A DNA stretch of 64,000 nt from Macrolepiota albuminosa (lineage: Eukaryota; Basidiomycota; Agaricomycetes; Agaricales; Agaricaceae), in assembly GCA_027475525.1 (NCBI GenBank), contig JAMWFC010000108.1, forward strand, positions 125,811 through 189,810, read 5' to 3'. The first letter of the stretch is position 1; every line of letters starts with the position of its first letter. The translations under genes and the position numbers were made by a program. The notes beneath the pieces were generated by a model, which searched no databases, was not told where the DNA came from, and saw only the letters and a program-made list of their open reading frames with translations. This document shows positions 10,801 to 23,175 of the stretch, piece by piece.

Positions 10801-13800
10801 GCGCCAAGACGTCTTGCGTCGCTGGATCGACTGCTTCTCCCTGATCTGGTGTTGGTATATCGGCATTGGCCACAACTCGTGGTGCTACCTCTAAGCCGAC
10901 TCGTTCTGCTGGGCTACCCAAGGGGAAAGGTAAAAATAAAGAAGTAATCTGATTGCTGTCGCATGGACCGCGTATAGTTCCTTTATTTTTCCGTGCCTAT
11001 CAGTACAAGCTTGATTTTGTTGTTTTCCGTGTTCTGATACCTTGATTTTTTTGCTTTGCTGGACTACGTCGTACTATTTCTGCATACATCACTGTGTTTG
11101 ACTACAAAATATGGTGTGATGTACCGAATTGATATTGTTTTCAATTTGCCGGCGGACTCATGTAAGAGTGTTATGGACATATAAAACTAAATTGGTATGA
11201 CCTTCATATTTGTTGATATTATAGCGCGTACTTACTGTTTGATGGTTTTACTTGCTAAAGGTTGTGTCTGGTTTGTATGACTAATCTTTGTTATTCAAAT
11301 TCGTACCTAGTTACTCCGATGTCAAACTAAATATGGGCCGCTATTACATATATATTTTTATTTACTGAAAATTATGATTTTTATTTTATACATATATATA
11401 TAGGTGGCGAGTTAACACCTCCAAACCTCCATCTTGTACTCCCTCCTGCCCTCTCCACACACACACGTACTTTCTGATATTTTCATTATATGTCTGTGAC
11501 TTTCCCTCATCTGTACTCCCTCCTGCCCTCTCCACACACACACGTACTTTCTGATATTTTCATTATATGTCTGTGACTTTCCCTCATCCTCACTTATCAA
11601 ACAAGGCTTTCGCATCCTGTTCCTGGTTCACTGATGCGCTGCTATCGGACAGAGATCTTGCTACCCGCTATGGACGAGACACGGCAATCCATGTGAGTGA
11701 ACGTTGTTGACTCGTTTATTGTTGATGATCCTATAATTACATGCTGATATCGTGTTTGTAGCAACTTGTTAGCTGTATAATTACAGAGGAAGCTACATTT
11801 TCTCCTGCCCTAATTACATGCTGATATCGTGTTTGTAGCAACTTGTTAGCTGTATAATTACAGAGGAAGCTACATTTTCTCCTGCCCGCAAGGATGATCA
11901 GTATTCTCTGTTTTGCGCTTTTATGGTGGGAGATGATGTGCCCACAAAAGAACCTGATGGATGCTTGATTTTGGATTCTCATGGCCTATCGTGTTGTGGA
12001 TGTATTTGAGATGATGAATGGGGGGGCTATTCAGAGACTCTCTTCATCTGGTCCCATAGTTGACAACTACAAAGCAGTACGTGTCATTGTTTCTATTGCC
12101 TTTTATCAATTGGTCAAGCACGATATTTTATATATTACCTAGCCTATGGGAAGCCTTAATAATATTCCTGCTCTACTGGAGAGATCCCAGAACACCCTAA
12201 ACTCTCATATACGTGCACTTCAATCCAAGGCTTGTAGAGATAAACAATTTGACTCTTCCGCATATTATTCGTCGGAAGGCAGACCCTTGATTCGTTTGTA
12301 CTCAAGTCTCGCTCAGCACATTGGCAAAGAAAATGTTGTCACTACACTCATCAACTTGACCTCTGCGGCCCTGCATTTGGGATGTCTTCTTAAGGTATGT
12401 TGATATTTATATTGTACGTGTATTGTTAATGCTGAAAATATCAGTGCTCGTATAAGGGAAATTTATTTCTGCCTACGGACATCGAGTCCATCGAGAGTAT
12501 GATAGTTTCCGGGTACGATACCATTCGGTTTAGTTGTTATTTACGTTTTAGAGTTTGATACAGTCCATCGAGAGTATGATAGTTTCCGGATACGATACCA
12601 TTCGGTTTAGTTGTTATTTACGTTTTAGAGTTTGATACTGCAGATCAGAGAATGACCAATCTGGGCTCACGCATATTCGCCAAGTTCACAGTTCAGCTCC
12701 TCAAGGTCGCACAACTGTTCTTCTTAATTCTTTGTATATCGCGTTGGCCATATCGCCTCTCATGTTACTCAATCCTCGTGAGTATAATGAAGTTGGCGCA
12801 AAGGATACAGTGTTTAAGGTGTGATTGTTCTTTCACACGCCATATTGATAGTTAAATGTATTGTTAATGTGTTAGCTATGGAATCACATAGGAGAGCTAG
12901 AACAACCTACTGCTGTAGTGGAAGCGGATCGGGCGTTGTGGAAGGTGTTGTTTTCTGCAGCTCTGGGGGGGAACCTCCTACAGGAACTCAGATCTGCATT
13001 TCAACATCTGGAGGGGGTTGTGAGGGATGCCGTGCAGCTCTGGGGGGGAACCTCCTACAGGAACTCAGATCTGCATTTCAACATCTGGAGGGGGTTGTGA
13101 GGGATGCCGCGCCTCATTGGCTGAACCTCGTGAACAGGTCTTCAAGCGTCCCTGCTATCCTATCTTCACAAACCGATGTAATTGATGCGCTCGATATGGT
13201 GGTATATTCCGATGTTTTGCCTTTTCCTGACAATTCTTTACCCCTGCCCTCACCATCTGGAAGCGCCTACGGTACCAACATCACTGTGCTCAACGATTCC
13301 CATTCATCTGGAATTACGAATGATAACGAGTTCGACAACGACGGGCTTCGTGATAAAAATGTGTATCCTTCTCAATCTGTTCATCTGGAATTACGAATGA
13401 TAACGAGTTCGACAACGACGGGCTTCGTGATAAAAATGTGTATCCTTCTCAATCTGCTGGTAGCAATCTGTATCATCAACCTATCGATGATGACAATTCT
13501 TGCAATACTCATAGAACACATATGTCACCTTTACGAGATACTACTGACAATCTGTTCAACGACGATGTCCATGCTGGCAGTAAAAATCTGAGCAAGTCGA
13601 CGAACAAAACTGGACAACCTGGTGGGCGTGATGCGGCAGACAGACGTCTATCTTTTGTGTCTCCTCCTCCGTATTCTTTAAACAATCAGGATGATTCTCC
13701 TTCTGATGGGCCCACCAATGTCTATATTGATAGAAGATATTCACTTGGTAGAGGTGACAATATCAATGATGAGCAAACCATACTCGATATCCCTGACATC

Positions 13801-14171
13801 AATCCGTCATCCTCCAACAACCTCAATCCTCCATCGGATGAAGAAACTGCGGTTTCAGTTCCCAAAAGTAATGTATCGGAAATGCAGTTGCAAAGATCTG
13901 ATAAACCAAGTAATCAGCCGTCTATTCCTTCTCCCAAAAGGAAAAGACGAGCGTGCAAGACTGCCAAAACCGTCGAAGGTACGCATGGTGACGGTATCGA
14001 CAGGACACGGCCTATCAAACGTGTTCCTCGTGTCCTCATTGATTTGACTCTTGACATTACTGTACGTAACCCATTGAATGTGATTACTTTGTTATTTCAC
14101 TGTATGACGTATGACTTCAGGACTTGGAGTTTGACGAGTCTGATGTCAATGTATCCGATGACGTTGTATTT
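7888..14171 (+). CDS. Ser/Pro/Asp-rich multi-exon protein, N-terminal part of the JmjC locus (model tentative)
   Basis: Starts with an ATG reading MPPCKKSKKSTDKPEDM, a start also kept in copy 2 (MPPHKKLKKSTDKPENM at 43943, minus). Coding-like blocks in changing frames, separated by short AT-rich introns, follow: a PSPKKKRAGGPS basic patch near 8350; an acidic stretch at 8850-9195; a folded-looking segment at 9630-9980 (LLWVEHGLYVHSARIHPD, FSFPYKQKRLMIVPF); a segment at 10300-10460 (AFRFLAADFNAIASWRSYN); and a disordered Ser/Asn/Asp-rich block with a PSPKRKRRACK basic patch at 13450-14060. Basic patches suggest nuclear localisation. Seven 77-bp duplications interrupt it. The last exon (through VLIDLTLDIT with a gtacgt donor at about 14060) probably joins to the JmjC part. 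It may be one gene or two; I do not recognise a domain before 14.2 kb. Confidence 0.45.
7971..8124 (+). repeat. 77-bp direct duplication
   Basis: The second copy begins at 8048, within the first intron of the 7888 gene. Copy 2 (43.8 kb) has it once. Confidence 0.87.
9930..10083 (+). repeat. 77-bp direct duplication
   Basis: The second copy begins at 10007, at an exon end of the 7888 gene. Confidence 0.85.
10591..10744 (+). repeat. 77-bp duplication with two C/T-type mismatches
   Basis: The second copy begins at 10668. Differences are GATG/GATA and CCCGG/CCTGG, so the two copies are not strictly identical. Confidence 0.82.
11436..11589 (+). repeat. 77-bp direct duplication
   Basis: The second copy begins at 11513. 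The unit contains a (CA)n run. Confidence 0.85.
11734..11887 (+). repeat. 77-bp direct duplication
   Basis: The second copy begins at 11811, near a splice acceptor of the 7888 gene. Confidence 0.85.
12486..12639 (+). repeat. 77-bp duplication with one mismatch
   Basis: The second copy begins at 12563. There is one G/A difference (CCGGG versus CCGGA). Confidence 0.83.
12961..13114 (+). repeat. 77-bp direct duplication
   Basis: The second copy begins at 13038. It shifts the frame within a Gly-rich reading. Confidence 0.85.
13303..13456 (+). repeat. 77-bp direct duplication
   Basis: The second copy begins at 13380. The same peptide, SSGITNDNEFDNDGLRDKN, is read on both sides of a frame change. 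Confidence 0.87.
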
Positions 14172-16278
14172 GTGACTGGTGAACGTCCTGTTGAGTATGA
14201 AATTCATGGTACGAACTGCGCATATTGGTTTACTCCCAAGTTCCATGTAAGTACTATAATCTGTTTCCATAACTGCTGCTGGACACCCTACAGTTAAAAG
14301 AGGATTTACAATGGTTTTACTCACTTCACGACTTAGTCGTTAGGAGGTCGACTAGACCAATGTTTGTCAAGATGGCTTCTATGGATGAATTGACGGACCC
14401 ACTAATACCAGCATATCTAAATATCTGACCAACCATGCTGCCGTATTGATCAAAAGCATTGACCATGTAGACAACGGATTTACCGGTGCAACACTGGCAT
14501 CCGTCTGCAACATATACAGTGTTACCACTATTCATGATACGCCTGTTTATGTGTTCCTGCCTTTCATTACATATACTTACATATGATAGATTTCACATCG
14601 CTAGATACTCAACGTACGCGTAGAGGTTCCCTGATCAACGTGTTTGCTGCTGTTTTGTCTGCGGAACTGCGGGCTCTGAGCACTCTTGATATGCCTGCAG
14701 TACGAGATCCATTTCCTGTCTTGTCCATGTCAGGTGATTGGTTTGCATGGTCGCAAGTAAATGGGCAATACTTGTATTGCGACTCCTCTGACAATTATCC
14801 GATATCTGACATGCGGTGGGCAATAGCATCGACCGGATCTGCCCACCATTACTGGCACATTGGTTCTAACGGGTATGGTACTTTCTTACAGGTGGAAACG
14901 GGCTTCAAGTTACTGTATATTGCACGACCGAAGTCCAGGTCTTTCGAGGATTTCGCTACCGTCTCTATTTTTATGGAGAAATACGTAATGTATGAGGCGA
15001 ACGCTGACTTGTGGGATACCGAAGTGGTTGTATTGGAACCTGGTGATGTTTTGTGAGTGGTGCCCTTATGTTGCTGTATATAATATATGACTGATCCCAT
15101 AGTATCGTGCGCCCTAACGTGCCACTTTGTGTCGTGACACCGGTTCCTTCCATATGTATTGGAGGTCATTATTATCTTGCGACCACTCTCGCTGATTCCG
15201 TTATTGGGATATATCATCATTTTGTGGGTAGTCAAACCCTCGCAAATGCTGATCACAGAATGGCTTCTCATTCTATACTGGTCCGCATGCTCGTGCATTA
15301 CTACCGGTATACAAAGAAACTTTTTGAGGGCGACCTAGGTAAGCATCACAATGTTGCTTTCTAATTTTTAGTCAATTTAATTTAATTACTTATTTCTTAA
15401 AATATTTAATTTCTTGTAGACCGGGAGTATCAGCACGTGCCGGATTGGGATACCTGGGAAGGCGCACTGTCTATTTTCTTGATGTGCAATTATTTCGAAT
15501 TGCATAGTGCTCTTATAAATTGGAACTACCTGTTTAATACAGATGTTCACGCCTTTGAGTCGTCTATCAAAAACCGCTTGAGGGCCCGCAAAATCGTGTA
15601 CTGGTACTTCCTTTGTCATACCTTTTGCAGGCCTGGTGATTCTTCAAATGGTTACAACACGTTCCAGACCATTTACTCTGTGTTTTTGGCTCGTCATGCT
15701 CATATGCTTGTTCTACTTAAGAGAGCCGCTCGTGCGTCGGGAATACAAGGCGAGGTTGAAGGGCTGGGTACCTCTTTGGTTCGGACGGCAGTTTGCAAAT
15801 GTATACGCGGCGGGCCTGCATGGGATTATTTCAAAACCATGACAGCCAGTTCTTCTGACCGATCGTTTTATTGGAACGGCCCGTCATACACTATAGAGAA
15901 GTCTACTTGTGATGCATACGGTGCACTACAGGGTTGTCATTATTCTCTTATTACTGGTTTATTCAGTTATATATAATAGATTGTCCTTATCTCGACGGTT
16001 TGGTTTATGGTGATAAGGAAACGGCATCTGAACTCGGGTACTCTCTATCGCACATATCACCTCGCCTAGATCGGAACAATCCTAAGGACGATGACGTTTA
16101 CAAAACCCTTGTATACAGCGATGGAGACGATTTTGATGATGACTTCGAGCCTCTTAATGACACTGTAGATGAACCGTATTCGCATCAGCATTCGGGCCAC
16201 AAACCCTTGACAGAGGAAACTGTTTTGCCAGCTGATCGTTGTTCGACTACAGTATCTGATCAAAATATCCGCAAATGA
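14121..16278 (+). CDS. JmjC-domain protein (2-oxoglutarate/Fe(II) dioxygenase fold), probably metal-site defective
   Basis: Exons with good splice signals: one ending at 15052 (donor gtgagt), then 15103-15338, 15420-15932, and 15980-16278 with a TGA stop; phases agree at each join. The core reads DMRWAIASTGSAHHYWHIG, then GYGTFLQVETGFKLLYIARP, then LEPGDVFIVRPNVP and VVTPVPSICIGGHYY. This is the layout of a JmjC double-stranded beta helix: first His near 14850-14864, cosubstrate strand, and a final His in GGHYY. The position two after the first metal His is Gly (WHIG) where the family has Asp or Glu, so one iron ligand appears to be missing. After the domain comes DWDTWEGALSIFLMCNYFEL and an acidic tail. 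Upstream, 14.12-14.25 kb (DLEFDESDVNVSDDVVFV) and 14.29-14.58 kb (KYLTNHAAVLIKSIDHVDN) are also coding-like, but their frames are not cleanly joined. The substrate is unknown; histone or nucleic-acid demethylation is only what relatives do. Confidence 0.65.
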
Positions 16279-17469
16279 GGTTGTCCGTCTTCGACTGCTT
16301 CAGAACACACTCATTGCCAAGGTATGTATTTATTGTAGTAACACATCCGTATTATCATGTGCTTATTCATTTAACCATTGTAGTCCGTCCTAGAATTGCA
16401 TCTTCCGACCCCTGAAACCATAATATTCCTGATGTAGTAACTATTATAGCCCTATCATGTGTAAAATCTTGCTGTTCCTGAATTATGTGTTGTGATGTAT
16501 CCTGAACTCTGTATTGTGAGATATACGAGGTTCACCTGAAGAAAAATATGCATATGCAGAAAATATTGAGTCCCTTCTCAGCGACAATTTGAGGTTCGTC
16601 ACTCTTTTGTCACAGGATACTGAAACGGCAGGCCTCGGCTATCATAAAAGTAATGTGCCCCTTGTGACCTGTCGACTGTGCCGTAGGGCATAGTATATAA
16701 TATGTATGTGTGTATAACATATTAATATATAAGTATTTGTCTTGTCCGATATTACGTTGCTGTATTGCACCTACAAAGTAATATAATTGTCCCCTCAACC
16801 CTCGAATAGTGTAAACTGACATATGAGCTGTTGTAGCTTACCCGTTTAATGTCGCACTAATATATTTATTATTGTTATATGTATAGATAAGCATGTTCAC
16901 TACATAAGCCTGGTAGTTAAGTATACGGTAATTAGGTGGACGTATCCTAGCTTAAACACAACGTACATGTGCCTTTAAGTTTCCTGCTAACTTATCTCTC
17001 CTCGTTGCTATATTGTTGGCTCGGCATTGGTATTATGTATATTTGATATACTCAACCTTATCATTGTATTATATAGGTGTTAAATATATTGTTTCGCAGT
17101 GTACACTGGCGTATGTCTGTTGATATTTCCATAATCAGTCTTTTTGTGTAGGTATATAACACTATGTAACATCGTAAACCTTAAATACTGTGTGGGCTGA
17201 ATATTTACTGGTCGTCTATCCATATGCTTATGTAACCCTTAATAACGGGTCTTACCAAAGGGTCATCTATACTGACGCTTATGTAACAAATACTAACCTC
17301 CTATGCTTCAATGATTATTGGTATGCGCTTCACCACCTTTTTTGTCAAGCGATGGGCTAGAGTCTATCTGCTCATCGCATGCGGTTTATACGCCCTTGTT
17401 ATATATGCAAATGCATATAATATCAGGTCAGTTATACCCTGTACTTCGATGTTTCATATATACACTTAA
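16279..17469. other. AT-rich spacer between JmjC locus and Helitron transposase
   Basis: I see no gene. It has scattered TATGTAA and TATATA words and no conserved frame. It presumably holds the transposase promoter and 5' exons, if any. Confidence 0.4.
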
Positions 17470-19140
17470 CTGAATGCGATTAGACACTTTTTAACCAATG
17501 AAAAGACTGTTGAACCGCTCTACGTGGTACACAATATTTCAAACACAACTTGCATGCATTCGGAACGTGATGTATCATGCATGCGACTTGCTAATGGTGG
17601 CTCTGCACCTCTCAAAGGTTTACGCACCCACCATATCATCCGATGTGATTATGCTGCGGTAAACCAGCACCACTCTTACGATGCCCTGTTACGTTACATG
17701 CGTTCGTGGCTATACGTATTCAGACGCCTTTCACAGTGTTTGCGTATCGATCTATACATTGTGTCAATTAAACAACGGTTTATTTATCCGGATGAACGAG
17801 TGTACATTCAACGGTCTCCTCATAGTTACATCGACATATACAATTTGCTATACCCTTGGGTACATGTTTGCCGGTTTTGGACCGGTATGCACACTGCGAG
17901 AACGTGTCGTGCTTTACGAGTTCTGTCAACCAGAGGACATGTCTTACGGCACGATTTCGCTGTTTCTCTGAGGGACTGCATGTCCGGCACCGGTATATTT
18001 CAATTTGCTGTAAAATACGGCCCATGTAATGCTGCAGTAATAGTACATTTAATCGAAGAGGATGTTGACCTTCCTGACGGCTGGCCGTCCCTTGTTTATG
18101 TACTTGCGATCAAACACGTTATTCTTACTATGGAGCGTGTGCGTCATCTCTACGCGTATAATGTATTATGTCCATCGTTAGGCTTACAACCCCATGTTTG
18201 TACACTGCACTACTCGAAGAAAGACACCCCGCGTCGCGTTATTCACTTTGGTGGCGCCAAGTCTTATTCATTTCCTGTAGAGGCAGTTAGTCCGCATGTG
18301 TCTGCCGGTCATGAGCACGTCCTGGTAGGACGGGTGTTCAAATATGTTGATCATGTAGATGCCAGTGGTCTCGCGTCATATCCCGTGACAAAAGGCTTTG
18401 TGCACGTGCAAATACCTGTACGAGAGATAGTCGACCACTTGTCTATAAAAAATATCTGTCTGGTTGCCTGCATGCACGGCATCAGTATGAGTACTTCTAT
18501 AATGAAGGAAGAATTGTCTTCAAAGTTCGATGGTCACAGTTGCCTATTGTGTGTCATCAACACTACGGTATTATGGGCTGAACCAGATAAACGAACCAAA
18601 GATGCAGCAAGGCGGGCAATTGCCCGTCGCACACGTAAACAGAGCCAATCATATCCTTGTCATCACGGTACCCGTAGACATACCCGTAAATCAACGTGCA
18701 TTGAACAAGGCATCGCCATACCTCTTGAACAAGAATATCCAGATCCAGATGAAAGCGTGGTATTTCTGCCACATCCTCTTAGTAAAACGCGAACCATGGA
18801 GGTCATAGGAAATTTTTGTTCTGGTACAGGACATAGATACGTGGAGGAAGCAGGCTGTGCGGTATGTGGTCTCCTACATCCTGTAGCCAATATGAATACT
18901 CTCAAGAGTGTGAAAGGTTATCTAGACATACTCTGCGTTCCAGGATTCACCAGAATAGAACGATTGTCTGATACAGATTGTATCAGGGAGCTGAGAGGAC
19001 CAGTAATTGATCACTCATGTAAACACGTTTGTCAACCATGCAGACAGCAATTATTCAATGGGATGGTTCCAAAAAACGCGCTAGCCAATGGTTTTTGGAT
19101 TGGCCCTATACCTGACGTGTTAAAACGCCTTAATTGGATC

Positions 19141-19294
19141 GAACAGATATTAGTTGCTAGAGTGAGAAAGTCCTTGTGTTACGCTCATGTGTCAGCCTCC
19201 GGTCTGAGCAAGATGAAGAACAGATATTAGTTGCTAGAGTGAGAAAGTCCTTGTGTTACGCTCATGTGTCAGCCTCCGGTCTGAGCAAGATGAA
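19141..19294 (+). repeat. 77-bp direct duplication in transposase N-region
   Basis: The second copy begins at 19218. The frame reads EQILVARVRKSLCYAH on both sides, so removing one unit reconnects the protein. Confidence 0.9.
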
Positions 19295-20223
19295 GGCGCA
19301 TCTTATTTCTTTCAAATTGCCTATTCAGAAGGTATATCAAGTACTTCCACCTCCTGTAACTGACCATGATGATGTGATCGCTATTTTATTTTCTGGTCCT
19401 TGCAAGCCATCTGCTAAGGAGTTACAGAGGCTACCTCTGCTCGTGAGCAGAAGGAATGTTCAGCGTGCGTTAGAATGGCTTAAACTTAACCATTCTTCAT
19501 ATAGCAATCTGGAAATATTGTACAGCAATTTAGAGGGATATCCTGAAGATGTTCCTTCTGCATCTGTTGTTCATCGCCAAAGTACTGATGAGGCTGGTAC
19601 AATAGACCCGCCGGTACATGAAGATAATAAAGATTCTGGTGTCCACATGGGCGACTGCCCCTTTGTTATCCATGGCCTCACCGGGGATGCTTTATCAGCC
19701 AAGACTACGGACGAACTTAAAGGACTTGCAATGCAGCATTGGATGTCTAACGGAAAAGCTCTGTGTATTGGTCATTCTACGTACCCCAAGAATACATTCA
19801 GCGACCCGGATTTGTATCCGCAAATGTTTCCTTGGCTGTTCTCCTATGGTCTAGGTGGCATAGGCGGTAACAAGTGCAGCATATCAGTGCGTGCACATAA
19901 AGCCAATTTGCTTATGTATCATGATAAACGCTTTTAAACAGATACTGGATTCCCATTCGCTGCCTTCAGCCATGAACAGGTAAAGGCTGCTACTAGTGGA
20001 GGCTATCTAGCAACAGAACGTGCAAACTTTAATGACATTTCTGACCATCTTACAACTGTCAATCCAAATGTTTTATGACCTTTCACAAAGAATGGCAGCT
20101 GGAGATATAGTTAAGCCGGTTACCGAGGATGAAAAAAGTTGTTTCCGTGTAATAGATGACTTGGATGTGATTTCTGATGGTGTCGAAGGGTCTGCTGTTT
20201 CCAAAAAACACATGCGGAATGAG

Positions 20224-20377
20224 ATATGGTCCCTGGTCATAAGCAAAGGTGCTCCTTCTTGGTATATCACCTTATTGCCTGCCGATGTAAAACATCCTAT
20301 ATATGGTCCCTGGTCATAAGCAAAGGTGCTCCTTCTTGGTATATCACCTTATTGCCTGCCGATGTAAAACATCCTAT
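20224..20377 (+). repeat. 77-bp direct duplication in Rep region
   Basis: The second copy begins at 20301. IWSLVISKGAPSWYITLLP is encoded twice in different frames. Confidence 0.9.
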
Positions 20378-21556
20378 ATGTCTTTATTACGCAGATAGCA
20401 AGACGTCCTTCACACTGTCTGTCCCCTATACTTCAGACAATGCTTACCGACTTATATCCAATAATCCTGTTGCCGGCGCACGTTTCTTTCATTTTATGAT
20501 AAACAGGTTCATAATATACATGTTAGGAGCCAACTCAGATACCCCAGGATTGTATGGTCATACTTCGGCATACTACGGTACCGTGGAACAACAAGGTAGG
20601 CTTACCCTACATTTACACATGCTTCTGTGGATTCGAGGAGGGTTCACTCCGGATGAAGTAAGAGAAAAAATCATGGACCCGTCATCGGGGTTTCAAAAGG
20701 CTATCGTGGAATATCTAGAATCAGTACATTGAGGCGATTTCTTGACTGGAACACTGGAAGACGTCAAAAAGCAGATATCGTTAAATAAAGCTACCTCAGG
20801 ATATACGGATCCTACTAGGTCGCTTCTGGAACAGCCGTCCCTTCCTTGCAAAGAAAAATGCTTTTGTGCGCAGCGTGTGATAATGCAGCAGGATGGTGGG
20901 ATTGCTTTTGTCATACGGTGGACAATCTGCTGTACCGATCAAACATACATACATGTACTTCCACTAAGGACAAAAATAGCATACAGAAAAAAAACAAGGA
21001 ACACAAAGGATGTCTTGATAACCTGTGAAGTAAATGTAGAGCAAGATTCCCTTGTCCTTTGTACGCTCACACAGAAGTTGATCCGACAACTGGTGCTTTG
21101 AACATGTGGAAGACGGAACTGTGACTCAATACATTTACAAGTCCTCTCACTTACCTGTTTTGATGCAATACCGACATAACAAGCTTCCGCTCTGAGACGG
21201 CCATCAAGACTGTGTTGTTGTACGTCACTAAATATGTGACGAAGCCTACCCTCAAAACATGTACTGCGTTTGAGGCAGTTGCATTGATATTCACTAAACA
21301 TGCAGATATACTAAACGGTCCACTTAATCATCAAGAGAAAGCCCGCACACTAATGACCAAGATAGCCAATGTTCTTAGCGCTAAAGCGGAAATGGGATCG
21401 CCAATGATTTGCATGTATCTATTAGGCAATCCTGATTATTATACTGACCATAATTTCTTGAATTTGTATTGGCCTGCTTTCGTTCAAGAGGCCAGACGTC
21501 CTTGGGCAGACTATGCTGCTGACCAGTTATGTGACAAGTTTCCCGATAGGTTTGCA

Positions 21557-22014
21557 GGACGAGTGATAGGGCTATCACCTGTATTTGATTATATTTTCAG
21601 AGGGCCAGAGTTGGACCGAATGACTTTGTATGAGTCGTCAAGATGTAAGAGAGTCAAATTGACCAACAGAACACGTAATATATTGGTCGATGATGACGAT
21701 ATATCCATTGGTGGAACGAAAAATATGCAGGGGTCTTGACCAACAGAACACGTAATATATTGGTCGATGATGACGATATATCCATTGGTGGAACGAAAAA
21801 TATGCAGGGGTCAGTGATAATTAAGAAACGAGGACGAGTGATAGGGCTATCACCCGTATTTGATTATATTTTCAGAGGGCTGGAGTTGGACCAAATGACT
21901 TTGTACGAGTGGTCGTCAAGATGTAAGAGAGTCAAATTGACCAACAGAACACGTAATATATTGGTCGATGATGACGATATATCCATTGGTGGAACAAAAA
22001 ATATGCAGGGGTCG
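21557..22014 (+). repeat. Diverged about 276-bp duplication of a transposase segment
   Basis: The segment starting GACGAGTGATAGGGCTATCACC at about 21557 recurs from about 21833, with C/T and other substitutions (GGCCAGAG/GGCTGGAG, GACCG/GACCA) and an extra codon. Because the copies have diverged, this is not a simple k-mer overlap. It may be two Helitron copies collapsed into one contig path. Confidence 0.7.
21659..21812 (+). repeat. 77-bp direct duplication
   Basis: The second copy begins at 21736, within a larger diverged duplication of the same region. Confidence 0.88.
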
Positions 22015-22263
22015 GTGGTTGTTAAATTCTCAACTCGTCATCCGCTTTCCGATACTCATGGTACTTATGTGTATCCTCCCTTATGTAGGTGTGTCCCTAA
22101 TTTAGTAGGCGGAAATTTACCTAGGAAGGATCAAGGGGATAGAGAGTACTATTGTGCGACCATGTTAACGCTTTTCAAACCTTGGCGTACAGGACACGAC
22201 CTTAAAAATACTGGAGAAACGTGGGATTCAGCTTTTGAATCTACATCCTTCAATAAGCGTCAA

Positions 22264-22417
22264 CTCACATTGCTCAAGAACATGAACATACGATATGAGT
22301 GCTTGGATGCGGCCGACAACTTTTATGCTCAGCTGAAGAGCTCACATTGCTCAAGAACATGAACATACGATATGAGTGCTTGGATGCGGCCGACAACTTT
22401 TATGCTCAGCTGAAGAG
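22264..22417 (+). repeat. 77-bp direct duplication
   Basis: The second copy begins at 22341. LLKNMNIRYECLDAADNFY is encoded twice with a frame shift between. Confidence 0.9.
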
Positions 22418-23021
22418 TGGAGGTGTATGTCTTACTAATTCAACGCTGACCAGAGACGAACTATCTGACATGATGCAGCGGGACAAAACTGAAAACTTCG
22501 AGGATATGGACGATGTAATTGCAGGTGTTGATGAAGAAACATCCGCTGTATTTGGCAAGAAAGAATTAAAACATAGATCTGATATGCTGCAAATATCAGC
22601 AACTATGGCAGATCTTGGGTGGAGAGATTTTATAGTGGACCAGGTGTTTCCTCAAATTGACGCCGTTGAACCTATGAATTCGACTTACTGGAAAGCTGTT
22701 GTTACAGCGAAGCGGGATGAGGTGCTGAAGAGCCGACATTCCAGCATATCTGTGTGCAGTGGTAAGTTGCCAGGCAGTGTACCAGAACTACCAGGACATG
22801 TCGACGTAGTAGATCAGAAGTATTTTCAGAAAATATATGTGAATGATAAATAGGAACCTACTATTGCTATTATATCCTCAGACTATGGGCTGAATGAAGA
22901 ACAGCTAAGAGTGTTCCGCATTGTGGCTAATCACGCAACGTCGTATATGCCTGAGCAACTTAAATTGTATATGGGAGGAATGGGGGGCACCGGAAAAACC
23001 CAGGTGCTCTGAGCCCTCATT

Positions 23022-23175
23022 AAGTATTTTGAAGCTAGAGGAGAGGCATATTGTCTGGCTGTGGTTGCACCTACGGGCACTGCTGCATTGCTTATAGGAA
23101 GTATTTTGAAGCTAGAGGAGAGGCATATTGTCTGGCTGTGGTTGCACCTACGGGCACTGCTGCATTGCTTATAGG
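23022..23175 (+). repeat. 77-bp direct duplication just after Walker A
   Basis: The second copy begins at 23099. VVAPTGTAALLIG is encoded twice. Confidence 0.9.

Noticed and set aside
10507..10921. Minus-strand Pro/Arg-rich frames of up to 124 codons
   Set aside because: They run antisense to plus-strand exon sequence with a better splice context, and they repeat because of the duplication at 10591.
17681..17971. Alternative 96-codon frame at the start of the transposase
   Set aside because: It overlaps the long transposase frame. The long frame continues into clear Helitron sequence, so the alternative is not supported, although the true N-terminus remains uncertain.
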